From assembly GCA_030427905.1 (NCBI GenBank), contig JAUICL010000002.1:62001-126000 (forward strand): DNA of 64,000 nt, written 5' to 3'. Made by a program: the position numbers and the translations under genes. Positions within the stretch are counted from its first letter, which is position 1; each line of letters starts with the position of its first letter. Shown here in pieces: positions 17,431 through 25,542 of the stretch. This stretch comes from Bacteroidia bacterium (GTDB taxonomy: Bacteria > Bacteroidota > Bacteroidia > Flavobacteriales_D > Cryomorphaceae). The notes under the pieces were generated by a model, which did not search any database, was not told the DNA's origin, and worked only from the letters and a program-made list of their open reading frames with translations.

Positions 17431-18891
17431 CTACATTCTCAATCCTACAGTGAGCGAGAAGCTCGATAATTTATTGGTAATTACACTTGTTGGAGCAGAG
17501 CCGTTAGTCTGGTAAAGCTCCTGATAAGTGGCAAATTGATAGGCGAAATCGACATTCCATTTCGCCTTTTTTATTCCTATCCCACCGGAGTATTGTCGAC
17601 GATCAAGATCGCTGCCGCTATAGTCGTTTGCCACTACGGGGTTTTTAAACCATCCTGTTCCACCGCGCATATAAAAGTTTGGCGTAACTCGAAACTCAAC
17701 TCCAGCGCGCACTCCATGCTCTGGCCCAAAGGCGGTTTGAATTAACCGATTGGTTTCACTAAAATCTGTATCAGCACCCGTGTTACTATTTTTTAGCTTA
17801 CCGCTGCTGTAATCTGTGTATTCATATTGCGCGGAAATGAGCGCAAAGCTCTTGACCACTGCAGCCGCACTCACCATGTATCTCCAGGGAGTTTGAATTC
17901 TGTATGAAAATTCTCCGATCGAAGAATTTGCTGTAATCTCTTCGTATGGATCTCGCAAGGTGCTACTCAGGGTGTTTTCGTACGTGTCAGTAAGGCTAAG
18001 TGATGATGGAGTGTGGATCGATCCACCTACTCTAACCGCCTTTCCAAGCTTCAAAAGAAAACCAAACTTTCCATTTATCCCTAGTCCATCTACTTTGAGC
18101 TTTTCCTTAAATGTGTACTCAACCAAGTCTGTGTTGTCCACATCTGTAGGAGTCTCCGTCGTAGTCACTTCCGTTTGATAATTAGCCGACAAAATACCGA
18201 TTCCTGCCCCCAGATATAAGAAGTCGCTATAGTTTGCGCCCATGGTAATTCCAAAATCACCTAAACCACCTTTGCGCTCCGTACGTTGTACCTGCTGCAT
18301 TTGGCCTGATACAGCTCTACCAATGTATTCATATCCAACCCCGAGTGTGTCAATCACATAGCCCTCCCAAGCCAATAGTGTATTAAACTCCGAAAGTTCA
18401 TCAGGGTAGAAACCATTGGCTTGGTATACGAAGTCTTGCATTAGCGACTGATCGAGGTTCAATTGCTGATTGCTCAGTAAGTTGTCTTGGAAGGTATTGA
18501 GTCTTTGGTAAGAGATCCCGAAGTTGAAGTTTTTCCAATTCGGGTGTTTCATTTCATTTGCAAAGACCAGTCCGATATTGTTGATTTTGAATGCGGTTTC
18601 ATCGTCTGACCACGTTCCATCCATGTTTTCTAGTTCAAGCACATTGTGCTCTATAGTAGGAGTCAGGGAAAAGTCGGAAAATCTGTAAACACCAACACCG
18701 GCTGGGTTGGAATGAATGGCAGAAAGGTCTCCTCCCAGAGCTCCCATGGCGCCACCTAGACCGTTAAACCTAGCCGTACCCGACATATATTGAGATGTGT
18801 AGCGTCGCACATCGCCTTCGTTTTGCGAAAAAGCGGGTATACCTATGGCTAAGGCAAGTATGCCTGAAAAGAAAAGCTTGTATGAATTCAT
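17431..18891 (-). CDS. OmpP1/FadL-like outer-membrane transport protein
   Basis: The protein has 486 residues. A cleavable signal peptide (to about ...PAFSQ) is followed by the family N-terminus RFNGLGGAMGALGGDLSAIHSNPAGVG and then many amphipathic strands, ending with a barrel-type C-terminus (SFSLTVGLRM). FadL-family barrels move hydrophobic compounds across the outer membrane; the substrate here is unknown. It follows the Tyr/Gly-rich lipoprotein gene by 4 nt, and its 3' end is 5 nt from the convergent zinc-ribbon family gene. Confidence 0.88.
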   Translation of the reverse strand: MNSYKLFFSGILALAIGIPAFSQNEGDVRRYTSQYMSGTARFNGLGGAMGALGGDLSAIHSNPAGVGVYRFSDFSLTPTIEHNVLELENMDGTWSDDETAFKINNIGLVFANEMKHPNWKNFNFGISYQRLNTFQDNLLSNQQLNLDQSLMQDFVYQANGFYPDELSEFNTLLAWEGYVIDTLGVGYEYIGRAVSGQMQQVQRTERKGGLGDFGITMGANYSDFLYLGAGIGILSANYQTEVTTTETPTDVDNTDLVEYTFKEKLKVDGLGINGKFGFLLKLGKAVRVGGSIHTPSSLSLTDTYENTLSSTLRDPYEEITANSSIGEFSYRIQTPWRYMVSAAAVVKSFALISAQYEYTDYSSGKLKNSNTGADTDFSETNRLIQTAFGPEHGVRAGVEFRVTPNFYMRGGTGWFKNPVVANDYSGSDLDRRQYSGGIGIKKAKWNVDFAYQFATYQELYQTNGSAPTSVITNKLSSFSLTVGLRM

Positions 18892-18895
18892 CTAT

Positions 18896-20131
18896 TTATC
18901 TTCTTCGTGATGAAGAACCTGATCTACTTGGTGAGCTGCTTCCCGAAGATCGGCTTCCCGATGAGCGCGAAGGAGTATAAGAAGGACTCGAACCACGATT
19001 CATGCTCGATCTGCTCGGCGAACTTGGCTGGTAAGACGGCGTTCGAGACCCTGCACTGCTTCTGGTTCTAGTCGGGGAAGTAGTGCGCATTCCAGAGCGA
19101 CCGTAACGCGATTGGTAGGTGCTAGACTGCTGAGCTCGTTGGTAATCTGTTCTTACTCTGTCGGCTGGAGTTTGGCGCCGGCTCTCGCTGTATGTATCTC
19201 TAGATCGGGTAGAAGAATAATCTGTCCGAGATGTACCCCTTTCCGTTGAGATCCCAGAACCATTACTGCGGCTCGTATTGGTTGCCGTACGTTCCATGCG
19301 CTGTTGGTTTCTGGATCGATCAGCGGTAGATATCCCGTTAATTCCTCCGCTTCCTGAAGGTGGAACCACTCCACCTCTCGATGCGCGCGAGCTGTTCGCA
19401 CGGGGATCGTTTACCACATAAGAATTAGAGTCGTAGTAATATCTACCATACGGATCATAGATAGGGGTGTAAGGCGACCAATATCCTGTATAAGGTCCTC
19501 CACCATAAAATGAGTTATAATAGGGGTTGTAGCCGTACCCATAGCCGTATCCATATCCTGGTACGGTTCCATAACCATAGCCATACCCATAGTTTAAACT
19601 CATATTCCAACCATTCATGTATCCCGGGTAAGGACTGCCATAGGGTCCATATGGTGCTCCGTAAGAGAGGCCCATACCGTAACATGGTCCGTAAAAACTA
19701 TTGTACCCAAATCCGATGGTTGTTCTTATGCGGGTAGGTGGCATGTTGTTTTCAGTTTCGTATATCTCACTGTAATCCGTGTTGCCATCGTAGTCGAAGA
19801 TATAAGACTCATCTGAGCTATCGCTGAAATTTTCAAGTCGTCGTGCATAGTCTTCATCATAGTAATCGTAATCGTCTTCAGCAATGCTTTCAGTCTGTGC
19901 TGCTGGCACATACTCTCCTCCTTCGTAATAGCTTCGCTCAGCATCAGATGCACCGTCCATAAAGCTCACCGACTCCGTAGGGCTGTCGGGATCTACCATG
20001 GCTACGGTTTTTTTAGGAGCACGATAATATACATCGTCAACTTCTTCAAGCTGCGTCAATTCCTGATTTGATGAACACGAACTGATCGCCGTTGCAACAA
20101 CCAGACCACCTATGATGTGAAATTTTCTCAT
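18896..20131 (-). CDS. low-complexity Tyr/Gly-rich lipoprotein, unknown
   Basis: The start at 20131 gives MRKFHIIGGLVV...ISSC with a lipobox Cys19; upstream in-frame codons would spoil the signal peptide. The 411-residue protein has three zones: an acidic Asp/Glu/Tyr part (about 20-125), a Gly/Tyr/Pro-rich part with YGYGYGYG-type runs (about 140-240), and a Ser/Arg/Thr-rich disordered tail ending SSSRRR. No domain is recognised. It is probably co-transcribed with the OmpP1-like gene 4 nt downstream. The composition suits a surface or adhesive protein, but that is inference. Confidence 0.7.
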   Translation of the reverse strand: MRKFHIIGGLVVATAISSCSSNQELTQLEEVDDVYYRAPKKTVAMVDPDSPTESVSFMDGASDAERSYYEGGEYVPAAQTESIAEDDYDYYDEDYARRLENFSDSSDESYIFDYDGNTDYSEIYETENNMPPTRIRTTIGFGYNSFYGPCYGMGLSYGAPYGPYGSPYPGYMNGWNMSLNYGYGYGYGTVPGYGYGYGYGYNPYYNSFYGGGPYTGYWSPYTPIYDPYGRYYYDSNSYVVNDPRANSSRASRGGVVPPSGSGGINGISTADRSRNQQRMERTATNTSRSNGSGISTERGTSRTDYSSTRSRDTYSESRRQTPADRVRTDYQRAQQSSTYQSRYGRSGMRTTSPTRTRSSAGSRTPSYQPSSPSRSSMNRGSSPSYTPSRSSGSRSSGSSSPSRSGSSSRRR

Positions 20132-20210
20132 GACTCCGTAGTTTAGCACTATGTTAAAGGTAAAAAGATTCTCGCTAGTCAACTGACTTTAGTTTCTTTG
20201 TAGCTTGAAA

Positions 20211-20234
20211 TCTTGCACTCCAAAAGGTGCAAGA
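20211..20234 (+). promoter_or_regulatory. hairpin in the proS leader
   Basis: TCTTGCAC and GTGCAAGA form a perfect 8-bp stem around an 8-nt loop, 19 nt before the proS ATG. There is no T-run, so it is not a terminator; it could affect proS translation or be a protein site. Confidence 0.4.
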
Positions 20235-20253
20235 ATTATTCCAAACTTTTGAA

Positions 20254-21729
20254 ATGAGCAAAAAGCTAACAACTCGAGAAGAAAATTATTCGAACTGGTA
20301 CAATGAATTGGTGTCGAAGGCAGATTTGGCCGAGCATTCCGAAGTTCGTGGGTGTATGGTTATCAAGCCGCATGGTTTTTCCATTTGGGAGAAAATGCAG
20401 CGAGCCCTTGATGATATGTTTAAGGAAACGGGCCACACCAACGCCTATTTCCCAATTTTTATACCGAAGTCTTATTTCAGTAGAGAAGCGAGCCACGTAG
20501 AAGGTTTTGCGAAAGAATGTGCTGTAGTGACCCATTACCGTCTGAAGAATGACGAAGAGAACGGTGGAATCGTCGTTGATGAAGATGCGAAGTTGGAAGA
20601 AGAGCTGATTGTCCGTCCTACCTCTGAGACCATTATTTGGAACACTTATAAGGGGTGGATTCAGAGTTATAGAGATTTACCTATTCTCATCAATCAATGG
20701 GCCAATGTAGTTCGGTGGGAGATGCGTACACGTCTCTTTCTTAGAACAGCCGAGTTCTTGTGGCAAGAAGGGCATACAGCTCATGCCACCAAAGGAGAAG
20801 CAATAGCTGAAGCCGAACAAATGTTGGATGTTTATGCCACTTTTGCCGAAGAGTGGATGGCTATGCCTGTCGTAAAGGGAATCAAGTCGGAGAGCGAGCG
20901 ATTTGCCGGAGCTTTGGAAACATATTGTATAGAAGCTTTGATGCAGGATGGGAAAGCACTTCAAGCAGGAACTTCTCACTTTTTGGGTCAGAACTTTGCC
21001 AAGGCGTTTGATGTGAAGTTCGTTAACAAGGAAGGAAAGGAAGAGTTAGTTTGGGCCACCAGTTGGGGAGTATCTACCCGATTGATGGGGGCTTTGATCA
21101 TGACGCATAGCGACGATCAAGGATTGGTGCTACCACCGAAACTAGCGCCGATTCAAGTTGTTTTGGTACCTATTTACCGAAGTGAAGAGCAGCTCAACGA
21201 TTTAAGAGAAAAGCTGGAAGAGCTGATGTCCAAGTTTAAATCCCTTGGCATCCGAGTGAAGTTGGATGATGATGACAAGCGCAAGCCGGGGTGGAAGTTT
21301 GCCGAATACGAAATGAAAGGTGTACCCGTGCGTATTGCCATGGGTCCAAGAGATTTGGAAGCCGGTACGGTAGAGGTTGCGCGAAGAGATTCGGGTGAGA
21401 AGTCAAGCGTGGCATTTGATGATGTTGTTGGACATGTTGAAGGGCTCATGGATGAAATTCAAAAAGGGCTCTACGATAAAGCGCTGAAGCACCGCGAAGA
21501 GAATACGCATACAGCAGACACTTGGGAAGAGTTTGAGTCTATAATTAATGGGAAAGGCGGATTTGTTCTAGCACATTGGGATGGAACTGCCGTAACCGAA
21601 GAGCAGATTAAGCAAAAAACCAAAGCGACTATTCGCTGTATACCACTCGATGGCGACACTACGCCGGGTAATTGTATCTTAACCGGAAACCCTTCGGCTC
21701 GTCGCGTGTTATTTGCAAAGGCTTATTAA
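20254..21729 (+). CDS. proS: proline--tRNA ligase (short, eukaryote/archaeal type)
   Basis: A class II aminoacyl-tRNA synthetase of 491 residues from the ATG at 20254 ([20 protein letters not shown]). It has [16 protein letters not shown] (motif 2 region), [26 protein letters not shown] and the anticodon-binding domain (QVVLVPIYR..., [32 protein letters not shown]), plus the extra C-terminal domain of the ProS type 3 form. It lacks the bacterial editing insertion. The next gene starts 4 nt after the stop. Confidence 0.96.
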   Translation: MSKKLTTREENYSNWYNELVSKADLAEHSEVRGCMVIKPHGFSIWEKMQRALDDMFKETGHTNAYFPIFIPKSYFSREASHVEGFAKECAVVTHYRLKNDEENGGIVVDEDAKLEEELIVRPTSETIIWNTYKGWIQSYRDLPILINQWANVVRWEMRTRLFLRTAEFLWQEGHTAHATKGEAIAEAEQMLDVYATFAEEWMAMPVVKGIKSESERFAGALETYCIEALMQDGKALQAGTSHFLGQNFAKAFDVKFVNKEGKEELVWATSWGVSTRLMGALIMTHSDDQGLVLPPKLAPIQVVLVPIYRSEEQLNDLREKLEELMSKFKSLGIRVKLDDDDKRKPGWKFAEYEMKGVPVRIAMGPRDLEAGTVEVARRDSGEKSSVAFDDVVGHVEGLMDEIQKGLYDKALKHREENTHTADTWEEFESIINGKGGFVLAHWDGTAVTEEQIKQKTKATIRCIPLDGDTTPGNCILTGNPSARRVLFAKAY

Positions 21730-21733
21730 AAAC

Positions 21734-22429
21734 ATGGAAGAACAATCTCCGCATCAACAAGTATTGGATTTGGTCAAAGCCAAATCGATGCACAAGCGCG
21801 ATGTCTTCGAGCTTCTTCAGAGTCGATTTCAGACTTTTAAGGAAGTACTGAAAGAACTGACTGAAGAGTTTAAGACGGAAGTTGCGGCGATAGATCCACG
21901 GTTAGAAGTAGCGTATAAAGATCTTGGTGCTTTTTATTGCCAACTTACCATTGCGGGTGATGTTCTTTTGTTTTCGATGCACACCAATGTCTTTCGGTTT
22001 CCGAACAATAGCGTGTATTGGCGATCTTCTTATTTACAAGAAGACAAGCAGCGAGGATATGTTGGAATCATCCAGATCCACAATTTCCTAGCCGATAGTT
22101 TTCGATATCACCGAGAGCAGGATCTTGGTTATTTGATTGGGCGGCTCTTTATCAATTCAGAAGACCACTATTTCCTAGAAGGGAAGAAGGAATTGGGCTA
22201 TAAGTACAACGATTTTGTGAATGCAGTTATTGATCGGGATAAGATGAAGGAGATTCTCTGTTCGATTATTACGTACACGATAAAGTTTGATCTCTACATT
22301 CCGGCGTACAGTGAGGTGCAAGAAGTAACACTCCGCGAAGTCAATAGAATGAAGGATAATGTCAATCTCCGTACGGGGAAAAGACTTGGTTTTCAGTTCC
22401 AATGGGAGGACACCACATCAGACGATTAA
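21734..22429 (+). CDS. conserved protein of unknown function downstream of proS
   Basis: 231 residues from the ATG at 21734 (MEEQSPHQQVLDLVKAKSMHKRDVF). It is soluble, with no signal or membrane segment; a helical N-terminal third (LLQSRFQTFKEVLKELTEEF) precedes a mixed domain with FYCQLTIAGDVLLFSMHTNVFRFP and GYVGIIQIHNFLADSF. I do not recognise the family. The 4-nt gap to proS suggests co-transcription; the next feature on this strand is tRNA-Glu. Confidence 0.7.
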   Translation: MEEQSPHQQVLDLVKAKSMHKRDVFELLQSRFQTFKEVLKELTEEFKTEVAAIDPRLEVAYKDLGAFYCQLTIAGDVLLFSMHTNVFRFPNNSVYWRSSYLQEDKQRGYVGIIQIHNFLADSFRYHREQDLGYLIGRLFINSEDHYFLEGKKELGYKYNDFVNAVIDRDKMKEILCSIITYTIKFDLYIPAYSEVQEVTLREVNRMKDNVNLRTGKRLGFQFQWEDTTSDD

Positions 22430-22447
22430 TTTTTTTCCTAAAATCTA

Positions 22448-22477
22448 TTGCAGTCCTAAAAAAGCGTTTTATATTTG
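22448..22477 (+). promoter_or_regulatory. promoter for tRNA-Glu (TTG-N19-TATATTTG)
   Basis: TTG at 22448-22450 and TATATTTG at 22470-22477, 19 nt apart, 29 nt before the tRNA. The same elements with the same 19-nt spacing precede rpsT, in agreement with the Bacteroidota -33/-7 promoter form. Confidence 0.75.
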
Positions 22478-22506
22478 CACCCGCTTCTGAAAGGAAGTCC
22501 CTATTT

Positions 22507-22578
22507 GGCCCGTTCGTCTAGGGGTTAGGACGCCAGGTTTTCATCCTGGTAGCAGGGGTTCGAATCCCCTACGGGCTA
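22507..22578 (+). tRNA. tRNA-Glu (anticodon TTC)
   Basis: Cloverleaf of 72 nt: acceptor GGCCCGT pairs with ACGGGCT, D-arm GTC...GAC, anticodon stem CCAGG/CCTGG with TTC at 22540-22542, and T-arm AGGGG-TTCGAAT-CCCCT. The discriminator is A22578. CCA is not encoded. It reads Glu codons GAA and GAG. Confidence 0.97.
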
Positions 22579-22746
22579 CGAAGAATACCCCGACCGACAG
22601 GTCGGGGTTTTTTTATGCCCCAAAATTTGTCTGAGCTCTGCTCAAGGAAATTTTGGGGTATAAAAAAAGTCCATCTGCCGCAGGCAGGTGGTATTCTTCG
22701 TATTTTGATTTAACGATACAGGGATCACCCCGAAAGCCTTCGGGGT
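22579..22746. repeat. cluster of nested inverted repeats after tRNA-Glu
   Basis: An outer pair CGAAGAATACC (22579-22589) and GGTATTCTTCG (22690-22700) is perfectly complementary and encloses three hairpins: the terminator stem at 22587-22608, CCCCAAAATTT/AAATTTTGGGG (22618-22628 and 22648-22658), and CCATCTGCC/GGCAGGTGG (22671-22691). A fourth hairpin, ACCCCGAA/TTCGGGGT, lies at 22727-22746. No reading frame explains this. The arrangement resembles a small palindromic repeat element, but copies elsewhere cannot be tested here. The rest of 22747-22835 shows nothing I can support beyond a short hairpin at 22811-22825. Confidence 0.75.
22587..22616 (+). terminator. terminator after tRNA-Glu
   Basis: ACCCCGACC and GGTCGGGGT form a 9-bp GC-rich stem with a 4-nt loop, followed by T residues. 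It lies 8 nt after the tRNA 3' end and is nested inside a larger palindrome (22579-22700). Confidence 0.85.
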
Positions 22747-22835
22747 AATCTGCTTCTTCAAATCATAGTTGAAATCTTTTTGAATGCGGTTTTGAGAACA
22801 GAAATACTATCCAATAAAATATTGGTTTAGAGTCT

Positions 22836-22928
22836 TTACGTATCGAGATGCCGATCACGAAGGCGTCTATCGCCAAAGACCCTAGCGACGGCGATCAGCA
22901 TGAGTAATCCCGTCAACCAATTTCTCAT
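22836..22928 (-). CDS. possible 30-residue membrane peptide
   Basis: A minus-strand ATG at 22928 opens 30 codons: MRNWLTGLLMLIAVARVFG then a basic tail RRLRDRHL. One membrane helix with a positive tail is plausible for a small membrane protein. It lies just past the gpmA terminator, and I see no promoter of its own. It may be chance. Confidence 0.25.
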   Translation of the reverse strand: MRNWLTGLLMLIAVARVFGDRRLRDRHLDT

Positions 22929-22933
22929 CCAAG

Positions 22934-22960
22934 AAAAAAGCCAACCCTTTCGGATTGGCT
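22934..22960 (-). terminator. gpmA terminator
   Basis: On the minus strand AGCCAATCC and GGGTTGGCT form the stem (loop GAAA) followed by TTTTT; it lies 24 nt beyond the gpmA stop. Confidence 0.8.
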
Positions 22961-22983
22961 CTTCCTATTAAGTGTGAATTGCT

Positions 22984-23592
22984 CTAGTTTAAGAACCCAG
23001 AAGACTTGATGCTTAAGTCGTCATTTAATTCATAGAGCTTCGGTTTACCTGTCGGGATTTCTACTTGAAGAATCTCTTCTTTATTCAATCCTTCCAAATG
23101 CATAATCAATGCTCTTAAGCTATTGCCATGAGCTGAGATGACGACATCCTTTCCTGCTTTCAGTAGGGGAGCTACTTCTGAATCGAAGTAGGGAATCACA
23201 CGATCGGCAGTATCTTTGAGACTTTCGCCTCCTGGAGGCTGCACGTCAAAAGATCGTCGCCAGATATGCACCTGTTCTTCGCCGTACTTCTCTCTCGTTT
23301 CGTCTTTGTCCAAACCTTGCAGATCGCCATACATGCGCTCATTGAGTGCTTTATTCTTCTCTACGTGTAAGTCTGATTGCCCAATTTTCGCGAGAATGAT
23401 GTCGAGCGTTCGGTTCGCGCGCTTCAATACAGACGAGAATGCCGCATCAAAACGGTAGTCTCGAAGAAGTTCGCCAGCTTGGTTGGCTTCTTCTACTCCT
23501 TTCTCAGCTAGGTCTACATCGACCCAGCCCGTAAATTTATTTTCCTTGTTCCAAACACTTTGCCCGTGTCTTACAACTACTAACTTTGCCAT
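22984..23592 (-). CDS. gpmA: 2,3-bisphosphoglycerate-dependent phosphoglycerate mutase
   Basis: A 202-residue histidine phosphatase-fold enzyme that interconverts 3- and 2-phosphoglycerate. The phosphoacceptor motif VVRHGQSVWN places His9; FTGWVDVDL, ERMYGDLQGL, RRSFDVQPPGGESL and ISAHGNSLRAL (second His) are all present. The ATG at 23592 is preferred to the TTG at 23595. At about 200 residues it is the short dPGM form usual in Bacteroidota rather than the 250-residue E. coli form. Confidence 0.95.
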   Translation of the reverse strand: MAKLVVVRHGQSVWNKENKFTGWVDVDLAEKGVEEANQAGELLRDYRFDAAFSSVLKRANRTLDIILAKIGQSDLHVEKNKALNERMYGDLQGLDKDETREKYGEEQVHIWRRSFDVQPPGGESLKDTADRVIPYFDSEVAPLLKAGKDVVISAHGNSLRALIMHLEGLNKEEILQVEIPTGKPKLYELNDDLSIKSSGFLN

Positions 23593-23684
23593 CAATTCAA
23601 TTTTGGTTCAAAAATAGAATTCTGAAAGGACAGAGTCATGGATATCAAGGAGAAAAGAAAATATTATCTCTTCTTCCATTTTCA

Positions 23685-23714
23685 TTGCTCCTATTAAAAA
23701 GATTCCTATATTTG
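23685..23714 (+). promoter_or_regulatory. rpsT promoter (TTG-N19-TATATTTG)
   Basis: TTG at 23685-23687 and TATATTTG at 23707-23714, 19 nt apart, 36 nt before the rpsT ATG. It is identical in form and spacing to the tRNA-Glu promoter. Confidence 0.75.
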
Positions 23715-23750
23715 CACTCCAATTTTTAGCAGGAAGTAATAAAATTTAAG

Positions 23751-24002
23751 ATGGCAAATCACAAATCAGCCTTAAAGCGCATCAGATCTACCGAGAAACG
23801 TCGTGTTAGAAATCGTTACCAGCACAAGACGACTCGTAACGCTATTAAAGCATTGCGCGACCTAACTGACAAGAAAGAAGCTCAAGAGATGTTGTTGTCT
23901 GTGACTAGCATGATCGATAAGCTTGCTAAGAAAAACATCATTCACAACAACAAGGCTGGAAACTTGAAATCAAAATTGACAAAGCACGTTAACTCGCTTT
24001 AA
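23751..24002 (+). CDS. rpsT: 30S ribosomal protein S20
   Basis: An 83-residue basic protein that binds the 16S rRNA 5' domain. The family N-terminus [21 protein letters not shown] and the conserved C-terminal [18 protein letters not shown] are present. It is monocistronic, with a strong promoter before and a strong terminator after it. Confidence 0.97.
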   Translation: MANHKSALKRIRSTEKRRVRNRYQHKTTRNAIKALRDLTDKKEAQEMLLSVTSMIDKLAKKNIIHNNKAGNLKSKLTKHVNSL

Positions 24003-24023
24003 TCAATTACTGAATAAGACTAG

Positions 24024-24059
24024 AAACCCTGCTCCGTTTTTCGGAGCAGGGTTTTTTTA
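24024..24059 (+). terminator. rpsT terminator
   Basis: AAACCCTGCTCCG and CGGAGCAGGGTTT pair perfectly around a T5 loop and end in a T-run. The flanking A and T runs could let it work on both strands. Confidence 0.92.
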
Positions 24060-24080
24060 TTAACTTGTTGGTTTCGAGAT

Positions 24081-24779
24081 ATGAAACTAACCAGCGAGCT
24101 TACAAGCATAAAGTCATGGGCAGAAGACGACAGACCCCGTGAAAAGATGATCCGGAAAGGGAGACAAGCGCTCTCAGATGCCGAGCTCATTGCCATATTG
24201 CTCGGGTCGGGATCCAGAAATCAAAGCGCTCTAGATCTGGCCAAAGACATCCTTCAGTCCTATCGCCACGATCTCCACAAACTGGGGCGAATTCAAATCG
24301 ACGACTTAAAAAAGTTTCGGGGAGTGGGAGAGGCTAAAGCCATCACCGTGCTCGCGGCATTGGAGTTGGGACGAAGACGGTCTCAATCTGAGCTCCGTCA
24401 GTCCAATAAGATTTCGAGTAGCAAAGATGTGTACCACGAACTACAAGACGTCTTGTCCGACATCGATCACGAAGAATTTTGGATACTTCTTCTAAGCAGA
24501 TCCAATGAAGTAAAAGACCGAATCTGTATTAGCCGCGGTGGAATTTCGGGAACCGTAGTTGATCAGAGGCTCATTTTTAAACCAGCCATTGCACGGCTCG
24601 CTTCGTCGATTATCCTTGCACACAATCATCCGAGTGGCACCCTACAGCCCAGCGAGGCCGACCGATCGCTCACCAAGAAGCTCGTTGAGAGTGGACGAAT
24701 GCTCGACATTCCTATTCTCGACCACCTAATCTTTACTGACAAGGCCTACTATAGTTTTGCCGATGAAGGCATTCTGTAG
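24081..24779 (+). CDS. radC: RadC family JAB/JAMM protein
   Basis: A 232-residue protein with an N-terminal helix-hairpin-helix region (LGRIQIDDLKKFRGVGEAKAITVLAALELG) and a C-terminal JAMM domain holding the metal motif HNHPSG...EADRSLT. RadC was once linked to DNA repair; a nuclease or peptidase role is unproven. Single gene, 21 nt after the rpsT terminator. Confidence 0.93.
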   Translation: MKLTSELTSIKSWAEDDRPREKMIRKGRQALSDAELIAILLGSGSRNQSALDLAKDILQSYRHDLHKLGRIQIDDLKKFRGVGEAKAITVLAALELGRRRSQSELRQSNKISSSKDVYHELQDVLSDIDHEEFWILLLSRSNEVKDRICISRGGISGTVVDQRLIFKPAIARLASSIILAHNHPSGTLQPSEADRSLTKKLVESGRMLDIPILDHLIFTDKAYYSFADEGIL

Positions 24780-24835
24780 TTCATTCTTTCTCCAAGCCAA
24801 TTAATGTAAATTCCTCGAGTCAAAGTCGATGAATC

Positions 24836-24869
24836 TTTGTTACTTGACCCTAGATAAGGTTTAACTTTG
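24836..24869 (+). promoter_or_regulatory. candidate upp promoter
   Basis: TTTG at 24836-24839 and TAACTTTG at 24862-24869, 22 nt apart, 20 nt before the upp ATG. The -7 box fits TAnnTTTG exactly; the spacing is at the long end. Confidence 0.55.
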
Positions 24870-24889
24870 TACCAAAGCCAACCAAGACC

Positions 24890-25537
24890 ATGATTCACGT
24901 ATTAGGAAAGTCAAATTCGCTATTCAATCAATTCTTAAAAGAAGTCAGATCGGAAAAGATTCAACAGGATCGGGCTCGATTTAGATTGAATATGGAAAGG
25001 TTGGGAGAGATTTTTGCCTATGAAGTGAGCAAGAGTCTGGATTATGATGAAGAGTCGGTCATCACCCCTTTAGGAGAAGCAAATATGTCCGTTCCTGGTT
25101 CTTTTCCAATTTTGGCTACCATTCTCCGCGCTGGGTTGCCCATGCATCAAGGAATGTTGCGCTACTTTGATCAAGCAGATTCAGCATTTGTTTCAGCCTA
25201 CCGCCGGCACCATAAGAACGACGATGATTTTACCGTGGAAGTTGAATACATGAGTAGTCCAAGCGTTGAAGATCGCGATTTGATTATCGTGGATCCCATG
25301 CTCGCAACGGGATCGTCAATGGTTTTGGCGCACAAAGCTCTTTTGAGAAAAGGAAAGCCCAAGCACAATCATATTGTAGCGTTGATTGCTAGTCATGAAG
25401 GCGTGGCCTTTGTCAGAAAAAACCTTCCTTCTAATACCACCTTGTGGATTGGTATGATCGATGACGAGCTTACCGCTCAAGCATATATTGTACCCGGCCT
25501 CGGCGATGCTGGTGATTTGAGTTATGGATCAAAGTAA
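24890..25537 (+). CDS. upp: uracil phosphoribosyltransferase
   Basis: A 215-residue pyrimidine salvage enzyme making UMP from uracil and PRPP. The PRPP loop is LIIVDPMLATGSSMV, with ILRAGLPM before it and the C-terminal YIVPGLGDAGDLSYG uracil-binding segment. The next gene starts 5 nt after the stop, so these two are probably co-transcribed. Confidence 0.95.
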   Translation: MIHVLGKSNSLFNQFLKEVRSEKIQQDRARFRLNMERLGEIFAYEVSKSLDYDEESVITPLGEANMSVPGSFPILATILRAGLPMHQGMLRYFDQADSAFVSAYRRHHKNDDDFTVEVEYMSSPSVEDRDLIIVDPMLATGSSMVLAHKALLRKGKPKHNHIVALIASHEGVAFVRKNLPSNTTLWIGMIDDELTAQAYIVPGLGDAGDLSYGSK

Positions 25538-25542
25538 TTGCA

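Noticed and set aside
19500-19640. Repeated short units that might be a CRISPR or phase-variation tract
   Set aside because: The repeats encode YGYG runs with varied codons, there are no spacers of equal length, and the frame is intact through the region.
22811-22825. CCAATAAAATATTGG hairpin as a terminator
   Set aside because: AT-rich 6-bp stem without a following T-run on either strand; too weak to call.
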